Assembly (NCBI RefSeq): GCF_007713465.1
Contig: NZ_VMSG01000013.1
Location: forward strand, 62,001 to 126,000
DNA from: Pseudomonas sp. H3(2019)
Lineage (GTDB): Bacteria; Pseudomonadota; Gammaproteobacteria; Pseudomonadales; Pseudomonadaceae
DNA length: 64,000 bases
Direction of reading: 5' to 3'
The position numbers and the translations under genes are program-made. The stretch's first letter is position 1; each line of letters begins with the position of its first letter. A model generated the notes under the pieces. The model had not been told where the DNA came from. It worked only from the letters and a program-made list of their open reading frames with translations, and did no database searches. Below, one piece after another: positions 53,938 through 62,946 of the stretch.

Positions 53938-55269
53938 TTAGTGGTGGCTGGAGCGTCCGGTCATCTCCAGTGCCATTTCGCTGGCATAGCTGTCAGTCAT
54001 GCCGGCGATGAAGTCGATCATGCGTAAGAACGAGTTATGCAAAGGGCCGTGCGGGTCGGGCGCATTATTACCCAGCAGATCGAGTATGCGACGGTTCTTG
54101 AATGAAGCTGTACGACCGCCGTGCTGCTCCAGTGCCGCCCCACAAAAGCCATTCAACAGAATTTCCAGCGTGGTGTAAGCGCCGATTTCGTGCAGGGTTT
54201 TACGCTTGTCCTGGAAGATTTTTTTACGCGCCATGTCTTTGGCATTCAGCACGCAACGCTTGGCGGGTCCGTGCATATGCTCCACCAGATCGCCGTGAAG
54301 GGTGCCGGCCAATAGCGCGTCCTGCTGCTCGACGAATGCCCGTGCCGCAGCGTTGGTCAGGTGCTCGATGGCTTTGCCGCGTAGAATTGCCAGTTTGCGG
54401 CGACGCGAGTCATCGGGGCCGAGTTGACGGTAGGTTTCCGGAAGATCATCACCGACCAGGCCAAGCAACAGGGACTCCACCTCGGCATATTCCAGAAGCT
54501 CCATCTCCAGGCCGTCTTCAAGGTCGATCAAGGCGTAGCAGATGTCGTCGGCGGCTTCCATCAGGTAGACCAGAGGATGTCGGGCCCAGCGCTGTTCCTC
54601 GAGTTGAGGCAGGCCCAGTTTCTGCGCAATCTGCTCCAGCAGGGGCAGTTCGCTCTGATAGCAACCGAACTTGTGTTTCTTGTAACCCAGCGAGTCGGCA
54701 TGGCGCGCGGTCCACGGGTATTTCAGGTAAGTGCCCAGCGTTGCATAAGTCAGCCGTGTACCACCGTCAAACTGGTGGTATTCCAGTTGGGTCAGAACCC
54801 GGAAGCCTTGGGCGTTGCCTTCGAAGTTGAGGAAATCGTTGCGTTCGACTTCGCTCATGGCGTCCAGCCAGCCTTTGCCCGCGGCTTGCTGGAACCAGTA
54901 GCGGATGGCGTCTTCACCCGAGTGTCCGAAGGGTGGGTTGCCAATGTCGTGGGCCAGGCACGCTGACTGCACCACCATGCCCAGATCGCTAGGCTCGCAC
55001 CAGTCGGGCAGGGCGCTGCGGATGGTTTCACCGACGCGCATGCCCAATGAGCGCCCCACGCAACTGACTTCCAGTGAGTGGGTCAGGCGCGTGTGGATAT
55101 GGTCATTGCTGGACACCGGGTGGACCTGGGTCTTGCGCCCAAGACGGCGGAAGGCGCCGGAGAAAATGACCCGGTCGTGGTCTTTATGGAAGGGGCTGCG
55201 ACCGAGCTCTTCCGGGCTGTGCAGCGGTTTTCCGAGGCGTTCACGATTAAGCAGGGTATGCCAATCCAA
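53938..55269 (-). CDS. dgt: Deoxyguanosinetriphosphate triphosphohydrolase-like HD protein
   Basis: The 443-residue HD-domain protein has [22 protein letters not shown] with the first metal His, and [13 protein letters not shown] with the HD pair. Related enzymes release triphosphate from dNTPs. Its length fits the dGTPase-like group rather than E. coli Dgt (505 residues). Its position next to the Roc-like system and the DUF883 cluster matches the P. aeruginosa order. Confidence 0.93.
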   Translation of the reverse strand: MDWHTLLNRERLGKPLHSPEELGRSPFHKDHDRVIFSGAFRRLGRKTQVHPVSSNDHIHTRLTHSLEVSCVGRSLGMRVGETIRSALPDWCEPSDLGMVVQSACLAHDIGNPPFGHSGEDAIRYWFQQAAGKGWLDAMSEVERNDFLNFEGNAQGFRVLTQLEYHQFDGGTRLTYATLGTYLKYPWTARHADSLGYKKHKFGCYQSELPLLEQIAQKLGLPQLEEQRWARHPLVYLMEAADDICYALIDLEDGLEMELLEYAEVESLLLGLVGDDLPETYRQLGPDDSRRRKLAILRGKAIEHLTNAAARAFVEQQDALLAGTLHGDLVEHMHGPAKRCVLNAKDMARKKIFQDKRKTLHEIGAYTTLEILLNGFCGAALEQHGGRTASFKNRRILDLLGNNAPDPHGPLHNSFLRMIDFIAGMTDSYASEMALEMTGRSSHH

Positions 55270-55309
55270 GGCAGGTTCTCCGTCAGGTGACTGATTGGGG
55301 TCTGTTGGT

Positions 55310-55654
55310 CTATGGGTCTTTGCGCGAAGTGCCTTGCAGCACCAGCTTGATCAGCGGCAACAGGCTGGTGCCGAGCTGAACTAACCGAGTGATGCTGCTG
55401 ATGCCTCCGCCCTTGGCGCCCTTGGCGGTGAGGAAGCCCAGCAAGGTTACGGCAGCGATGCCCCAGAGTGGCGCGTGCTTGATGCCCAGACCCTCCTGGA
55501 AACTTTGCGTCATCCCACGTACGCGTTGCAAGGGCTCCAACAACTGCCGGGACTCGTGGCGAATTTCCTGGCGATGCATTTCCATGCGCAAGCGTATCAA
55601 CGCTTTGCGCATCTCTTGCCGGGAACTGTTTTTGGGGATTTCAGGCAGGTTCAT
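55310..55654 (-). CDS. Small membrane-associated protein of unknown function
   Basis: The 114-residue protein has a basic, helical N-terminal half and a hydrophobic segment (about 62-80), then another (about 88-108). It is the last of three overlapping or adjacent genes (DUF883 protein, holin-like protein, this one) and its start overlaps the preceding stop by four bases. It is likely to work with these envelope proteins; I know no function. Confidence 0.78.
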   Translation of the reverse strand: MNLPEIPKNSSRQEMRKALIRLRMEMHRQEIRHESRQLLEPLQRVRGMTQSFQEGLGIKHAPLWGIAAVTLLGFLTAKGAKGGGISSITRLVQLGTSLLPLIKLVLQGTSRKDP

Positions 55655-56040
55655 GGCAGCAGGCGCTCCCTGTCGTTCGCCAGCTCTTGAAGGGTGGCGT
55701 TGAAAGGTGATGTTTCATCGAAGATCGCTGCTTTCAAGCGCATGCCACAAAAGAGTGCCGCGAGCAGATAGAAGACGCACAAACCAATGATCCCCGCCAG
55801 GCGATAAGTGTCCCACAGCAGAATCAACACCAGCGCCGAGAGCCCGATCAACAGCAGTAAAGCGAAAACCAGTGCCAGGCCTGCGAACAACAACAGGCTT
55901 ACCGTGCGGGCTTTTTGCTCCTGCAATTCGATGCCGAACAACTCGACATGGCTGTGCAGCAACCCGAGAAAAGCGGCACCCATGCGTCGCGATGAAGACC
56001 CAGTACCTGTTTCGGACGAGCCGGATTCACCAATAGCCAT
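55651..56040 (-). CDS. Phage holin family (Phage_holin_3_6, YqjE-like) membrane protein
   Basis: The 129-residue protein has two adjacent membrane segments (LLLFAGLALVFALLLLIGLSALVLILLW and IIGLCVFYLLAALFCG) in the YqjE pattern. Despite the name, these are chromosomal proteins found beside YqjD/ElaB (DUF883) proteins. It starts one base after the DUF883 stop and overlaps the following gene by four bases. Confidence 0.85.
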   Translation of the reverse strand: MAIGESGSSETGTGSSSRRMGAAFLGLLHSHVELFGIELQEQKARTVSLLLFAGLALVFALLLLIGLSALVLILLWDTYRLAGIIGLCVFYLLAALFCGMRLKAAIFDETSPFNATLQELANDRERLLP

Positions 56041-56041
56041 A

Positions 56042-56356
56042 TCAGCGCCGTGTCGTCAGCAGGCCAATCAAAAAGCCTACGCCGGCCGCGATGCCAACCG
56101 CTTGCCAAGGGTTGGTCTGAACATAGTCTTCCGTGGCGATGACAGCTGCCTGGCCCCGTTGGCGCAAGGAGTCTTCGGTCAGTTTCAGGGTTTCGCGAGC
56201 CCGCTGCAGGCTTTCGTGAATCTGGCTACGTAACTCATCGGCTTGATCACCGGCCAGTGTCGCAGTGTGTTCCAGCAACCGTTCGGTGTCGCTGACCAAC
56301 GTCTGAAAATCTTCCATCAGGATTTCTTGAGCAGTCTTTTCCGTTTTTCTGGCCAT
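56042..56356 (-). CDS. DUF883 (ElaB/YqjD-like) protein
   Basis: The 104-residue protein has an amphipathic coiled coil and a C-terminal membrane anchor preceded by the family motif YVQTNPWQAVGIAAGVGFLIGLL. E. coli members bind ribosomes at the membrane in stationary phase. GGAG precedes the ATG at 56356. It is the first gene of a three-gene operon. Confidence 0.92.
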   Translation of the reverse strand: MARKTEKTAQEILMEDFQTLVSDTERLLEHTATLAGDQADELRSQIHESLQRARETLKLTEDSLRQRGQAAVIATEDYVQTNPWQAVGIAAGVGFLIGLLTTRR

Positions 56357-56424
56357 GATGATCTCCATTATTGGTGTGTGAAATGTTCGAGTATGAGCCT
56401 TGTTCGAAGGTTCAGTGCTAGGGA

Positions 56425-56480
56425 GGGGCGTTCTCAATTAGTTTCCCCACCGCGGTGGGGAAACTAATTGAGAACGCCCC
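56425..56480. repeat. Perfect 56-bp palindrome
   Basis: Two 28-bp arms, starting GGGGCGTTCTCAATTAG and joining at CCGCGG, are perfect complements without a loop. The element lies 70 bp upstream of the DUF883 gene and about 260 bp before amt. It could be two joined ends of an insertion sequence or a strong cruciform. Flanking CTA occurs on both sides. It has no match elsewhere in the window. Confidence 0.9.
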
Positions 56481-56626
56481 CTAATGCCTGGTACAGCTTT
56501 TGCTGTGTCGTGGTGCGTCAGACAGTGCTGCTGTGCTGAAACTGGGCGTGCTTCGCGAAAACCTTAACCTAAATAATAGAAACTCGCGCAAACACCCGAG
56601 CAACGATCGACCTCAATGAGTTTTTT

Positions 56627-56714
56627 GCGCCAAAACGGTTCGCCGGAAAAAGGATGAATGCCAAGTCTGGTGTCAACTTGGTGCGTAAATTGGCTCGGCG
56701 AACCGCTTTGGTGC
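56627..56714 (+). promoter_or_regulatory. Long stem-loop in the leader of the ammonium transporter gene
   Basis: Nineteen bases at 56627-56645 pair with 56696-56714 with a single mismatch and one G-U pair; the core CGGTTCGCCG/CGGCGAACCG is perfect. Inside lies a second hairpin CCAAGT/ACTTGG (56661-56681). The structure ends 28 bases before the amt start. It looks like a regulatory RNA element or a remnant of inverted ends; I recognise no known class. The interval 56481-56626 holds nothing I can name. Confidence 0.7.
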
Positions 56715-56742
56715 TTTTGCGACTTTAAGGTCTGCCAACTCC

Positions 56743-57951
56743 ATGGAAAATTTGCAAAGTGCTGTGGACAGCCTGGTCCATAGCTCCAATACGCTGTTCA
56801 TTCTGATCGGCGCTGTCATGGTTTTGGCCATGCACGCCGGTTTCGCTTTTCTGGAAGTCGGCACGGTTCGGCAAAAAAATCAGGTCAACGCGCTATCGAA
56901 GATCCTCAGTGACTTTGCCATTTCAACGCTGGCCTACTTCTTTATAGGCTACTGGATTTCCTACGGTGTCACTTTCATGCAACCGGCCGCGGTGATCAGT
57001 GCTGATCATGGCTATGGGCTGGTGAAGTTTTTCTTTCTGCTGACCTTTGCTGCCGCCATTCCGGCAATCATTTCCGGGGGGATTGCCGAGCGCGCCCGAT
57101 TCGCTCCGCAGCTGTGCGCAACGGCGTTGATCGTGGCGTTCATTTATCCGTTTTTTGAAGGCATGATCTGGAACGGAAACTTTGGTCTGCAGGGCTGGTT
57201 GTTGGCACGCTTCGGTGCCGGTTTCCATGATTTCGCAGGTTCTGTGGTGGTGCACGCCATGGGCGGTTGGCTGGCGTTGGCGGCGGTATTGCTGCTCGGT
57301 CCGCGCAATGGCCGGTATCGCGACGGGCGTCTGGTGGCGTTTGCGCCGTCGAGTATTCCGTTTCTGGCATTGGGTTCGTGGATTCTCATCGTCGGATGGT
57401 TCGGCTTTAACGTGATGAGCGCGCAAACCCTGCAAGGCGTCAGTGGTCTGGTGGCCGTCAACTCGTTGATGGCGATGGTCGGCGGCACGGTAGCAGCGTT
57501 GATTGTCGGCCGTAACGACCCGGGGTTCCTGCACAATGGTCCACTGGCCGGGCTGGTGGCAATCTGCGCTGGCTCCGACCTGATGCATCCGGTTGGCGCA
57601 CTGGTGACCGGAGCCATTGCCGGGGCCTTGTTTGTCTGGTGTTTCATTGCGGCGCAAAGCCAGTGGAAGATCGACGATGTGCTCGGCGTTTGGCCGTTGC
57701 ATGGTCTTTGCGGCGTTTGGGGCGGGATTGCCTGCGGGATTTTTGGTCAGAGCGCCTTGGGCGGGCTCGGTGGCGTCAGCCTGATCAGCCAGTTGATTGG
57801 CACTGCACTCGGGGTGGCCGTGGCACTGATCGGAGGCTTTGCGGTGTATGGCACGATCAAGCTGTTGCACGAGCTGCGCCTGAGCCAGGAAGAGGAGTAT
57901 TACGGGGCGGATCTGTCGATCCACAAGATAGGTGCAGTCAGCCAGGATTGA
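56743..57951 (+). CDS. amt: Ammonium transporter (Amt family)
   Basis: The 402-residue protein has about eleven membrane segments and the twin-histidine conduction motif: the first His in HDFAGSVVVHAMGGW and the second in PLHGLCGVWGGIACG. There is no cleavable signal peptide with a Cys, and no glnK-like gene is adjacent, in contrast to the usual glnK-amtB pair. The ATG at 56743 follows AAGG at a rather long distance. It is convergent with the antiporter gene. Confidence 0.93.
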   Translation: MENLQSAVDSLVHSSNTLFILIGAVMVLAMHAGFAFLEVGTVRQKNQVNALSKILSDFAISTLAYFFIGYWISYGVTFMQPAAVISADHGYGLVKFFFLLTFAAAIPAIISGGIAERARFAPQLCATALIVAFIYPFFEGMIWNGNFGLQGWLLARFGAGFHDFAGSVVVHAMGGWLALAAVLLLGPRNGRYRDGRLVAFAPSSIPFLALGSWILIVGWFGFNVMSAQTLQGVSGLVAVNSLMAMVGGTVAALIVGRNDPGFLHNGPLAGLVAICAGSDLMHPVGALVTGAIAGALFVWCFIAAQSQWKIDDVLGVWPLHGLCGVWGGIACGIFGQSALGGLGGVSLISQLIGTALGVAVALIGGFAVYGTIKLLHELRLSQEEEYYGADLSIHKIGAVSQD

Positions 57952-57973
57952 TTGTCTTCAGCTAATTGGCCGG

Positions 57974-58007
57974 GCTCGCGCAGGATATTTTCCGGCTCTG
58001 CGCGAGC
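57974..58007. terminator. Stem-loop between amt and the antiporter gene
   Basis: GCTCGCGCAG and CTGCGCGAGC form a perfect 10-bp stem with a 14-base loop between the two convergent genes. There is no T-run, so it may act only weakly on its own. Confidence 0.6.
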
Positions 58008-58024
58008 AACGCAAACACGCCTCA

Positions 58025-59980
58025 TTACCCCGCCAGCAGCCGTGCTTCACAGGCCTCGATGGCAGACAAGGTGCCTGACATCAATACCCGATCGCCCGCC
58101 AGCAATCGGGTGGCGGCCTCAACTGCCAAATCAGCGCCATTGCGCTGAATGGCTTGAAGGTCCACCCCCAATGCTTCAAGTGCCAGCTCATTCAAGGGGC
58201 GGCCGCATGCATGGGCATCCATTGTCAGGTTGACGGCATACATCAATATTTTCGGCTGCCCACGACTGTCCAGCAGGTTGCTTTGCGCTCCGTGATAGAA
58301 ACCGTGTAGCAGGCGATAGCGGCCATGTCGCACTTCGTCGATACGCTCCTGGACCTGCGGATGGGGCAAGCCCAGCATGAGTAACGCGTGGGAAGCGAGC
58401 ATCAGACTCGATTCCAGCAGTTCCGGGACAACCTCGTTGGCTCCGGCCGCCTTCAGTTCGGCCAACTGGCTGTCGTCACGGGTTCGAACCAGTATCGGGA
58501 CCTGCGCGTTTACCCGTCGTGCTGCCTTGAGCACGGTCATGGCTATATCGGTCTTGTCCACAGCGATCACCAACAGTCGTGCGCGTTCAAGTCCTACGGC
58601 ACCCAGCAGTTCCACACGACGAGAATCGCCATAGTGCACGCAGCTTTCACCCGCCGCGGCTTGATGAACACGAACCGGGTCATCGTCCAGCGCAACGAAG
58701 GGCTGACCTTCGCGACGCAGAAAACGCCCTATCGACTGACCCACTCGACCGTAGCCGCAAATCACTACATGCCCGTGCAGCTCGGCGTTCAATGCAGCGA
58801 CCTGATCGAGTTGCGCTTCCTCATCGGGTTTGCGGTGCAAGCGTGCGGCAATACCTGGTGCTGCACGCAGCAGCAGTGGTGTCAGCAACATCGAGCAGAA
58901 CGTTGCAGCCAGTAACAGACCGCTCAGCTCGGCCGGCATCAGTTTGTTCTGCTGCATCTGAGCCATCAGCGCAAAGCAGAATTCACCGCCTTGTGCCAAT
59001 GCCAGGCCGCTGCGCCAGGCGGTTTCGCTGTTGCTGCCGCGCCATTTGACCAGGGCCGCGACCACGCTGCCCTTGATCAGCAGCAACCCCAATGTCAGGC
59101 CGAGAATCAACAGACCATGGCTGGCGAATAGCTGCAGATTGATCAGCATGCCGATACTGACGAAAAACAGCCCGAGCAGAATGTCGCGGAACGGCCGGAT
59201 ATCGGCTTCGATCTGATGCCGGTAATGGCTCTCGCCCAGCAACATGCCGGCAAGGAAGGCACCGAGGGCAGGGGAGAGTCCGAGCAGATGAGTCAGCCAC
59301 GCAGTCAGCAATACGATGACCAGGGCCAGCAGGACGAACAACTCGGCGGAGCGCGAGGCGGCGACTTCGTGGAACAGTCGTGGCAGTAACCAGCGACTGG
59401 TCAATAACAGACCAACAAATAACAGCAGGGTTTTGCCCAGCGTGATCGGTAGTGCCCAGTACCAGGTTTGATCGCTGCTGCCGGCGAACACCGGGACCAG
59501 CGTCAGCAACAGCACCGCAACTACATCCTGAAACAACAGCACGCCTATCGCATTCTGGCCGTGACGGCTGAAGATCTCGCCGAGGCTGCTCAACTCTTTG
59601 CTGACAATCGCCGTGGACGATAGCGCCAGACCGGCGCCGAGCAACATGGCCGGGGTAGGGGGCATGCCGAGTAACATCAGCAAGCCGCCCAGCAGCACAC
59701 CCGAGCACAGCACTTGCAAGCTGCCGAGACCAAATACCACGCGTCGCAGCGCAAGCAATTTCGACAGGGAAAACTCCAGCCCCAGGGAGAACAGCAGAAA
59801 GACCACGCCTAACTCGGCAAGGTCCGGTAGATCCTGGTTGTCATTCACCCAGCCGAATGCGCCGGGCCCAACCAGCAGTCCAACGCACAGGTAGCCCAGC
59901 ACGGGAGGCAGCTGAAGCCGCCGAAACAGTGCAATCACCACTAATGACGAGGCGAGGATGATCAACAAATTGGCAAACAC
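58025..59980 (-). CDS. CPA2-type monovalent cation:proton antiporter with RCK domain (KefB/KefC-like)
   Basis: The 651-residue protein has about twelve membrane segments in the first 390 residues (Na_H_Exchanger domain with GVVFLLFSLGLEFS and FQDVVAVLLL), then an RCK/TrkA-N domain with the nucleotide motif GYGRVGQSIGRF, and a TrkA-C-like end. It probably exports K+ or Na+ in exchange for protons. I chose the GTG at 59980 because GGAGAG lies directly before it and the first membrane segment starts there; longer frames add an unrelated N terminus. Confidence 0.9.
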   Translation of the reverse strand: MFANLLIILASSLVVIALFRRLQLPPVLGYLCVGLLVGPGAFGWVNDNQDLPDLAELGVVFLLFSLGLEFSLSKLLALRRVVFGLGSLQVLCSGVLLGGLLMLLGMPPTPAMLLGAGLALSSTAIVSKELSSLGEIFSRHGQNAIGVLLFQDVVAVLLLTLVPVFAGSSDQTWYWALPITLGKTLLLFVGLLLTSRWLLPRLFHEVAASRSAELFVLLALVIVLLTAWLTHLLGLSPALGAFLAGMLLGESHYRHQIEADIRPFRDILLGLFFVSIGMLINLQLFASHGLLILGLTLGLLLIKGSVVAALVKWRGSNSETAWRSGLALAQGGEFCFALMAQMQQNKLMPAELSGLLLAATFCSMLLTPLLLRAAPGIAARLHRKPDEEAQLDQVAALNAELHGHVVICGYGRVGQSIGRFLRREGQPFVALDDDPVRVHQAAAGESCVHYGDSRRVELLGAVGLERARLLVIAVDKTDIAMTVLKAARRVNAQVPILVRTRDDSQLAELKAAGANEVVPELLESSLMLASHALLMLGLPHPQVQERIDEVRHGRYRLLHGFYHGAQSNLLDSRGQPKILMYAVNLTMDAHACGRPLNELALEALGVDLQAIQRNGADLAVEAATRLLAGDRVLMSGTLSAIEACEARLLAG

Positions 59981-60184
59981 AACACTCTCCGTTTCGGTGC
60001 CGGGACGTACCCAGCGTAGAGGTAAAAAAGCCGCGAGCATCGCGCAGTTGGAGCCGAGGCCGAATGATTTGCATCAGGGTTTTGCCAGGCAGCTAAAATT
60101 GGCTGTCGTCACGGGGGGCCGTTGCTCGACGACTTTTCATCCCGGGCCTAGAATAGTCACCCAATCCTCGCTGGTCTGTTTGTC

Positions 60185-60421
60185 ATGACTCCTGAATGCC
60201 AGTTGTTCAGCACCCTTGGTTGCCATCTCTGTGAACTCGCAGAAGCAGAGCTGATGCCGCTGGTCGAGCATGGGTTGCTGGTGGAACTGGTCGACATTGC
60301 CGACAGTGAAGCGTTGTTTGAAGCCTACGGTTTACGCATTCCGGTGCTGCGCCGTGTTGATACAGGGTCCGAGTTGGGTTGGCCCTTCGACGCCGAACAG
60401 GTCGTGGCATTCTTGCGCTAA
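60185..60421 (+). CDS. Glutaredoxin-family protein (DUF836 type)
   Basis: The 78-residue thioredoxin-fold protein has an N-terminal active-site pair CHLC in FSTLGCHLCELAE and the cis-Pro in RIPVLRR. The natural substrate is unknown. No clear Shine-Dalgarno is visible, but the ATG is the first possible one. It is divergent from the antiporter gene with about 200 bp between. Confidence 0.87.
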   Translation: MTPECQLFSTLGCHLCELAEAELMPLVEHGLLVELVDIADSEALFEAYGLRIPVLRRVDTGSELGWPFDAEQVVAFLR

Positions 60422-60543
60422 ACCCCTTCCCGTTTTCAGCGACAGTCGTTCCGCCTGTCGCGATCCCCAGGTAATGCGTTGGCGTAACCTCGATTATTCG
60501 TTTACTGTATGTGTATACAGTTATTCGCGTTAGAGGGAAGTGC

Positions 60544-60864
60544 ATGGTCAATGTCGAACAATTGAAAGCCAGCGTGAATCGCATGTCGGCTGATGTGGTC
60601 CATGAGGCGGTGCTGGAGCTGCGCCTGGATGGCCTGGTTACGGAAGGGAAAACGCCATTCAACAAATTGCACTTCAACACGTGCTTCGCTGAAATCGAAG
60701 CCTTGTTTCAGCGTGCGGGCTACCACCGTCAACTGGATGTCGTGGGTTATCAAGGGTTGTTGTATGCGCTTTATGATCCTGGCCGTTGGGAGGCTGTCGA
60801 TGTATTGCGCTGGCTGAAGGAGTTTACCGAAGCGGCGGCGCAGCGAGAGTCGTTGACCGCGTGA
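60544..60864 (+). CDS. Hypothetical cytoplasmic protein
   Basis: The 106-residue product is a mixed helix protein without membrane segments or signal peptide. Recognisable stretches such as GKTPFNKLHFNTCFAEIEALFQRAGYH suggest a compact fold. AGAGGGAAG precedes the ATG at 60544. I recognise no family. It lies between a glutaredoxin-like gene and a pseudouridine synthase gene, all on the plus strand. Confidence 0.72.
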   Translation: MVNVEQLKASVNRMSADVVHEAVLELRLDGLVTEGKTPFNKLHFNTCFAEIEALFQRAGYHRQLDVVGYQGLLYALYDPGRWEAVDVLRWLKEFTEAAAQRESLTA

Positions 60865-60934
60865 TAATCATGAGGGCGACATCGCCCGAGTCCTTGTTGG
60901 ATAATGCCCCTGCATTAAGGGCCAGAGCTTTCGT

Positions 60935-61825
60935 ATGTCCATCTCATCTTTTTCCGCCGCACAGAACCAGGCCAGCACGCTGTACCTGCCGCCTGGCGCC
61001 TGGTTGACCGTTCTCGATTGTCTGTGCGAGCACTTCAGCGCCATAGGTCGCGAACAATGGCTGGACAGGATTGCCCGTGGCCGTGTCCTGGATGGCCAGG
61101 GTCATGCGATTACCGTTCATCTTCCTTACAAGGAAGGGCTGCGGATTCACTATTTTCGGGAAGTCCCCGACGAAAAAACAATCCCGGTGCTCGAGACGAT
61201 TCTGTATGCCGACGAGCATCTGGTGGTCGCGGACAAACCACACTTTCTGCCGGTTACTCCAGCAGGCGAGTACGTCGAGCAGACACTGTTGCGGCGTTTG
61301 ATCCGTCGCCTGGATAACCCGCACCTGGTGCCGTTGCACCGCATAGACCGACACACGGCAGGGCTTGTACTGTTTTCGGCCAACCCCCAGAGTCGTTCGG
61401 CTTATCAGTCGCTGTTTCCGACTCGGCAGATCGAAAAACGCTACGAGGCAATTGCTCGCGCCTTGCCTGAGTTGTCGTTTCCGATGGTGCACAAAAGCCG
61501 CTTGGTTGATGGCGAACCCTTCTTTCGTATGCAAGAAGGACCGGGTGCGAGCAATACCGAGACAGCAATTGAAATCGTAGAAAAAAATGCCAATCTCTGG
61601 CGTTATGCGTTATATCCGGTGACTGGCAAAAAGCACCAGTTAAGGGTTCACATGACAGCGTTGGGGGCGAGTATCTGCAATGACCCGTTTTATCCCGACG
61701 CCTTGAAAGATGTTGAAGATGATTACGCCAATCCGTTGAAGTTGCTGGCCAAAGGGTTGCGCTTTGTCGATCCGGTGACCGGGCTGGAACGAAGTTTTGA
61801 AAGCGAGATCACCCTGCAGTGGTGA
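60935..61825 (+). CDS. RluA-family pseudouridine synthase
   Basis: The 296-residue enzyme has the RluA catalytic motif HRIDRHTAGLVLF with the nucleophilic Asp, the preceding DEHLVVADKPHFLPVTP strand, and RLHVHMTALGA-like LRVHMTALGASICND near the end. It converts uridine in rRNA or tRNA to pseudouridine; the target position cannot be told. It has no S4 domain in the N-terminal region. A terminator follows. Confidence 0.9.
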   Translation: MSISSFSAAQNQASTLYLPPGAWLTVLDCLCEHFSAIGREQWLDRIARGRVLDGQGHAITVHLPYKEGLRIHYFREVPDEKTIPVLETILYADEHLVVADKPHFLPVTPAGEYVEQTLLRRLIRRLDNPHLVPLHRIDRHTAGLVLFSANPQSRSAYQSLFPTRQIEKRYEAIARALPELSFPMVHKSRLVDGEPFFRMQEGPGASNTETAIEIVEKNANLWRYALYPVTGKKHQLRVHMTALGASICNDPFYPDALKDVEDDYANPLKLLAKGLRFVDPVTGLERSFESEITLQW

Positions 61826-61912
61826 GTGCCCTACGGTGGTGATTGCGCAGCTCAAGCGCAGTGCTCAGCGAGTGGCTTGGGCTAAACAAGGTCAGCTTTT
61901 GCCAGAAACGAC

Positions 61913-61940
61913 AAAGCCCGCACACTGGCGGGCTTTTTAT
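61913..61940. terminator. Rho-independent terminator
   Basis: AAAGCCCGC pairs with GCGGGCTTTTT around a short loop between the convergent pseudouridine synthase and lipoprotein genes. T-run and A-run make it usable from both strands. Confidence 0.9.
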
Positions 61941-61963
61941 GTACCTGGCTTTCGCCGTGAGGC

Positions 61964-62185
61964 CTACAGGTCTTTAACGGTACGAATCTGATCTTTGTTG
62001 ATGCGGGTATGTTTGCCATCCAGTTGCTCGAATTCGTAAAAGCCCGACTTGGAATCGAATTGGGGTGTGTCGACCGACTGGATCTCGCGACCGTCATTCA
62101 AAGTGATCACCGCGGGCGATGAACAACCGGCGAGGGTAGCGAGGCCCAGTGCGAGCATAAGGGTGGCGAGGGTCCGATGAGTCAT
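61964..62185 (-). CDS. YgdI/YgdR-like small lipoprotein
   Basis: The 73-residue precursor has lipobox LAGC (Cys21) and a short beta-rich mature domain typical of the YgdI/YgdR (DUF903) family: VITLNDGREIQSVDTPQFDSKSG and INKDQIRTVKDL. It is anchored in the envelope; the function is unknown. GGAGAA lies before the ATG. Confidence 0.92.
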   Translation of the reverse strand: MTHRTLATLMLALGLATLAGCSSPAVITLNDGREIQSVDTPQFDSKSGFYEFEQLDGKHTRINKDQIRTVKDL

Positions 62186-62262
62186 GTGATTTCTCCGAAT
62201 ATGAATTCTTTTGATTGCTGAACTTCAGACGTAGGCCTGGTGTGCAAGTTCCTTGGTTGGCC

Positions 62263-62865
62263 TCATTCTGGCACGCTACCGTGCAGGCTTAACAGCTCCG
62301 GTGTATTCAGGTTGGCCAGGCGTTGATCGTTTTCGGGGCATTGCAGTGCGATGGCCCCCAGGTTGCGCATGATGCGTCCGGGGCTGCGTTCACCCTCGTC
62401 CCAGGCGCTTTCAAACTCGCCTGCCAGCGCTACAGGGATAATGCACAGCAACGGTTCCCAATGCTCGCCCTGGCGTAGCATCAAGGGTTTGTCCGGCTGT
62501 TGGCAGGCGGCTTCTCGCATGGCCGTGAGCAGTTCGGCGTCAATGCGCGGCACGTCGCAGGGCAGTACCATCAGATGGGGATGTCGCGCGACCACCAACC
62601 CGGCGCGAATACCAGCCAAAGGGCCCGGGAAGTCGCGGTTATCGTCATGCACCAACTGGTCGGCATACAGCGCGTATTTCTCCAGATTGCGGTTGCAGGA
62701 AATGATCAGGTCATCGCTCAAACCTCGAGTCAGGTGATGCAGATGAGCAATCAGAGGCAGGCCATGCCACACCAGCAGCCCCTTGTCCTGACCGCCCATG
62801 CGCTGGCCACGTCCTCCCGCCAGAAGCAGGATGGAGCAGGGCGGCAACTGGAAGTTCGAGGTCAT
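62263..62865 (-). CDS. mobA: MobA, molybdenum cofactor guanylyltransferase
   Basis: MobA links GMP to molybdopterin to form the bis-MGD cofactor. The 200-residue protein has the nucleotidyltransferase motif [18 protein letters not shown] at its start, [16 protein letters not shown] and [10 protein letters not shown] with the metal-binding Asp. It is divergent from moaB/moeA, with 81 bp between the start codons, so cofactor genes are grouped here. Confidence 0.96.
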   Translation of the reverse strand: MTSNFQLPPCSILLLAGGRGQRMGGQDKGLLVWHGLPLIAHLHHLTRGLSDDLIISCNRNLEKYALYADQLVHDDNRDFPGPLAGIRAGLVVARHPHLMVLPCDVPRIDAELLTAMREAACQQPDKPLMLRQGEHWEPLLCIIPVALAGEFESAWDEGERSPGRIMRNLGAIALQCPENDQRLANLNTPELLSLHGSVPE

Positions 62866-62946
62866 GAAGCATCTCCATCGATGCGCTGAAAAAATGAGGC
62901 GCTGTGATATAACACCGGGCTGTTTCTCCTACAACTGGACGAGCCT

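Noticed and set aside
56676..56692. Possible sigma-54 promoter before amt (TTGGTGCG-N4-TTGG)
   Set aside because: The GG element fits, but the -12 element has GG where GC is required and two other positions differ; it also lies within the stem-loop.
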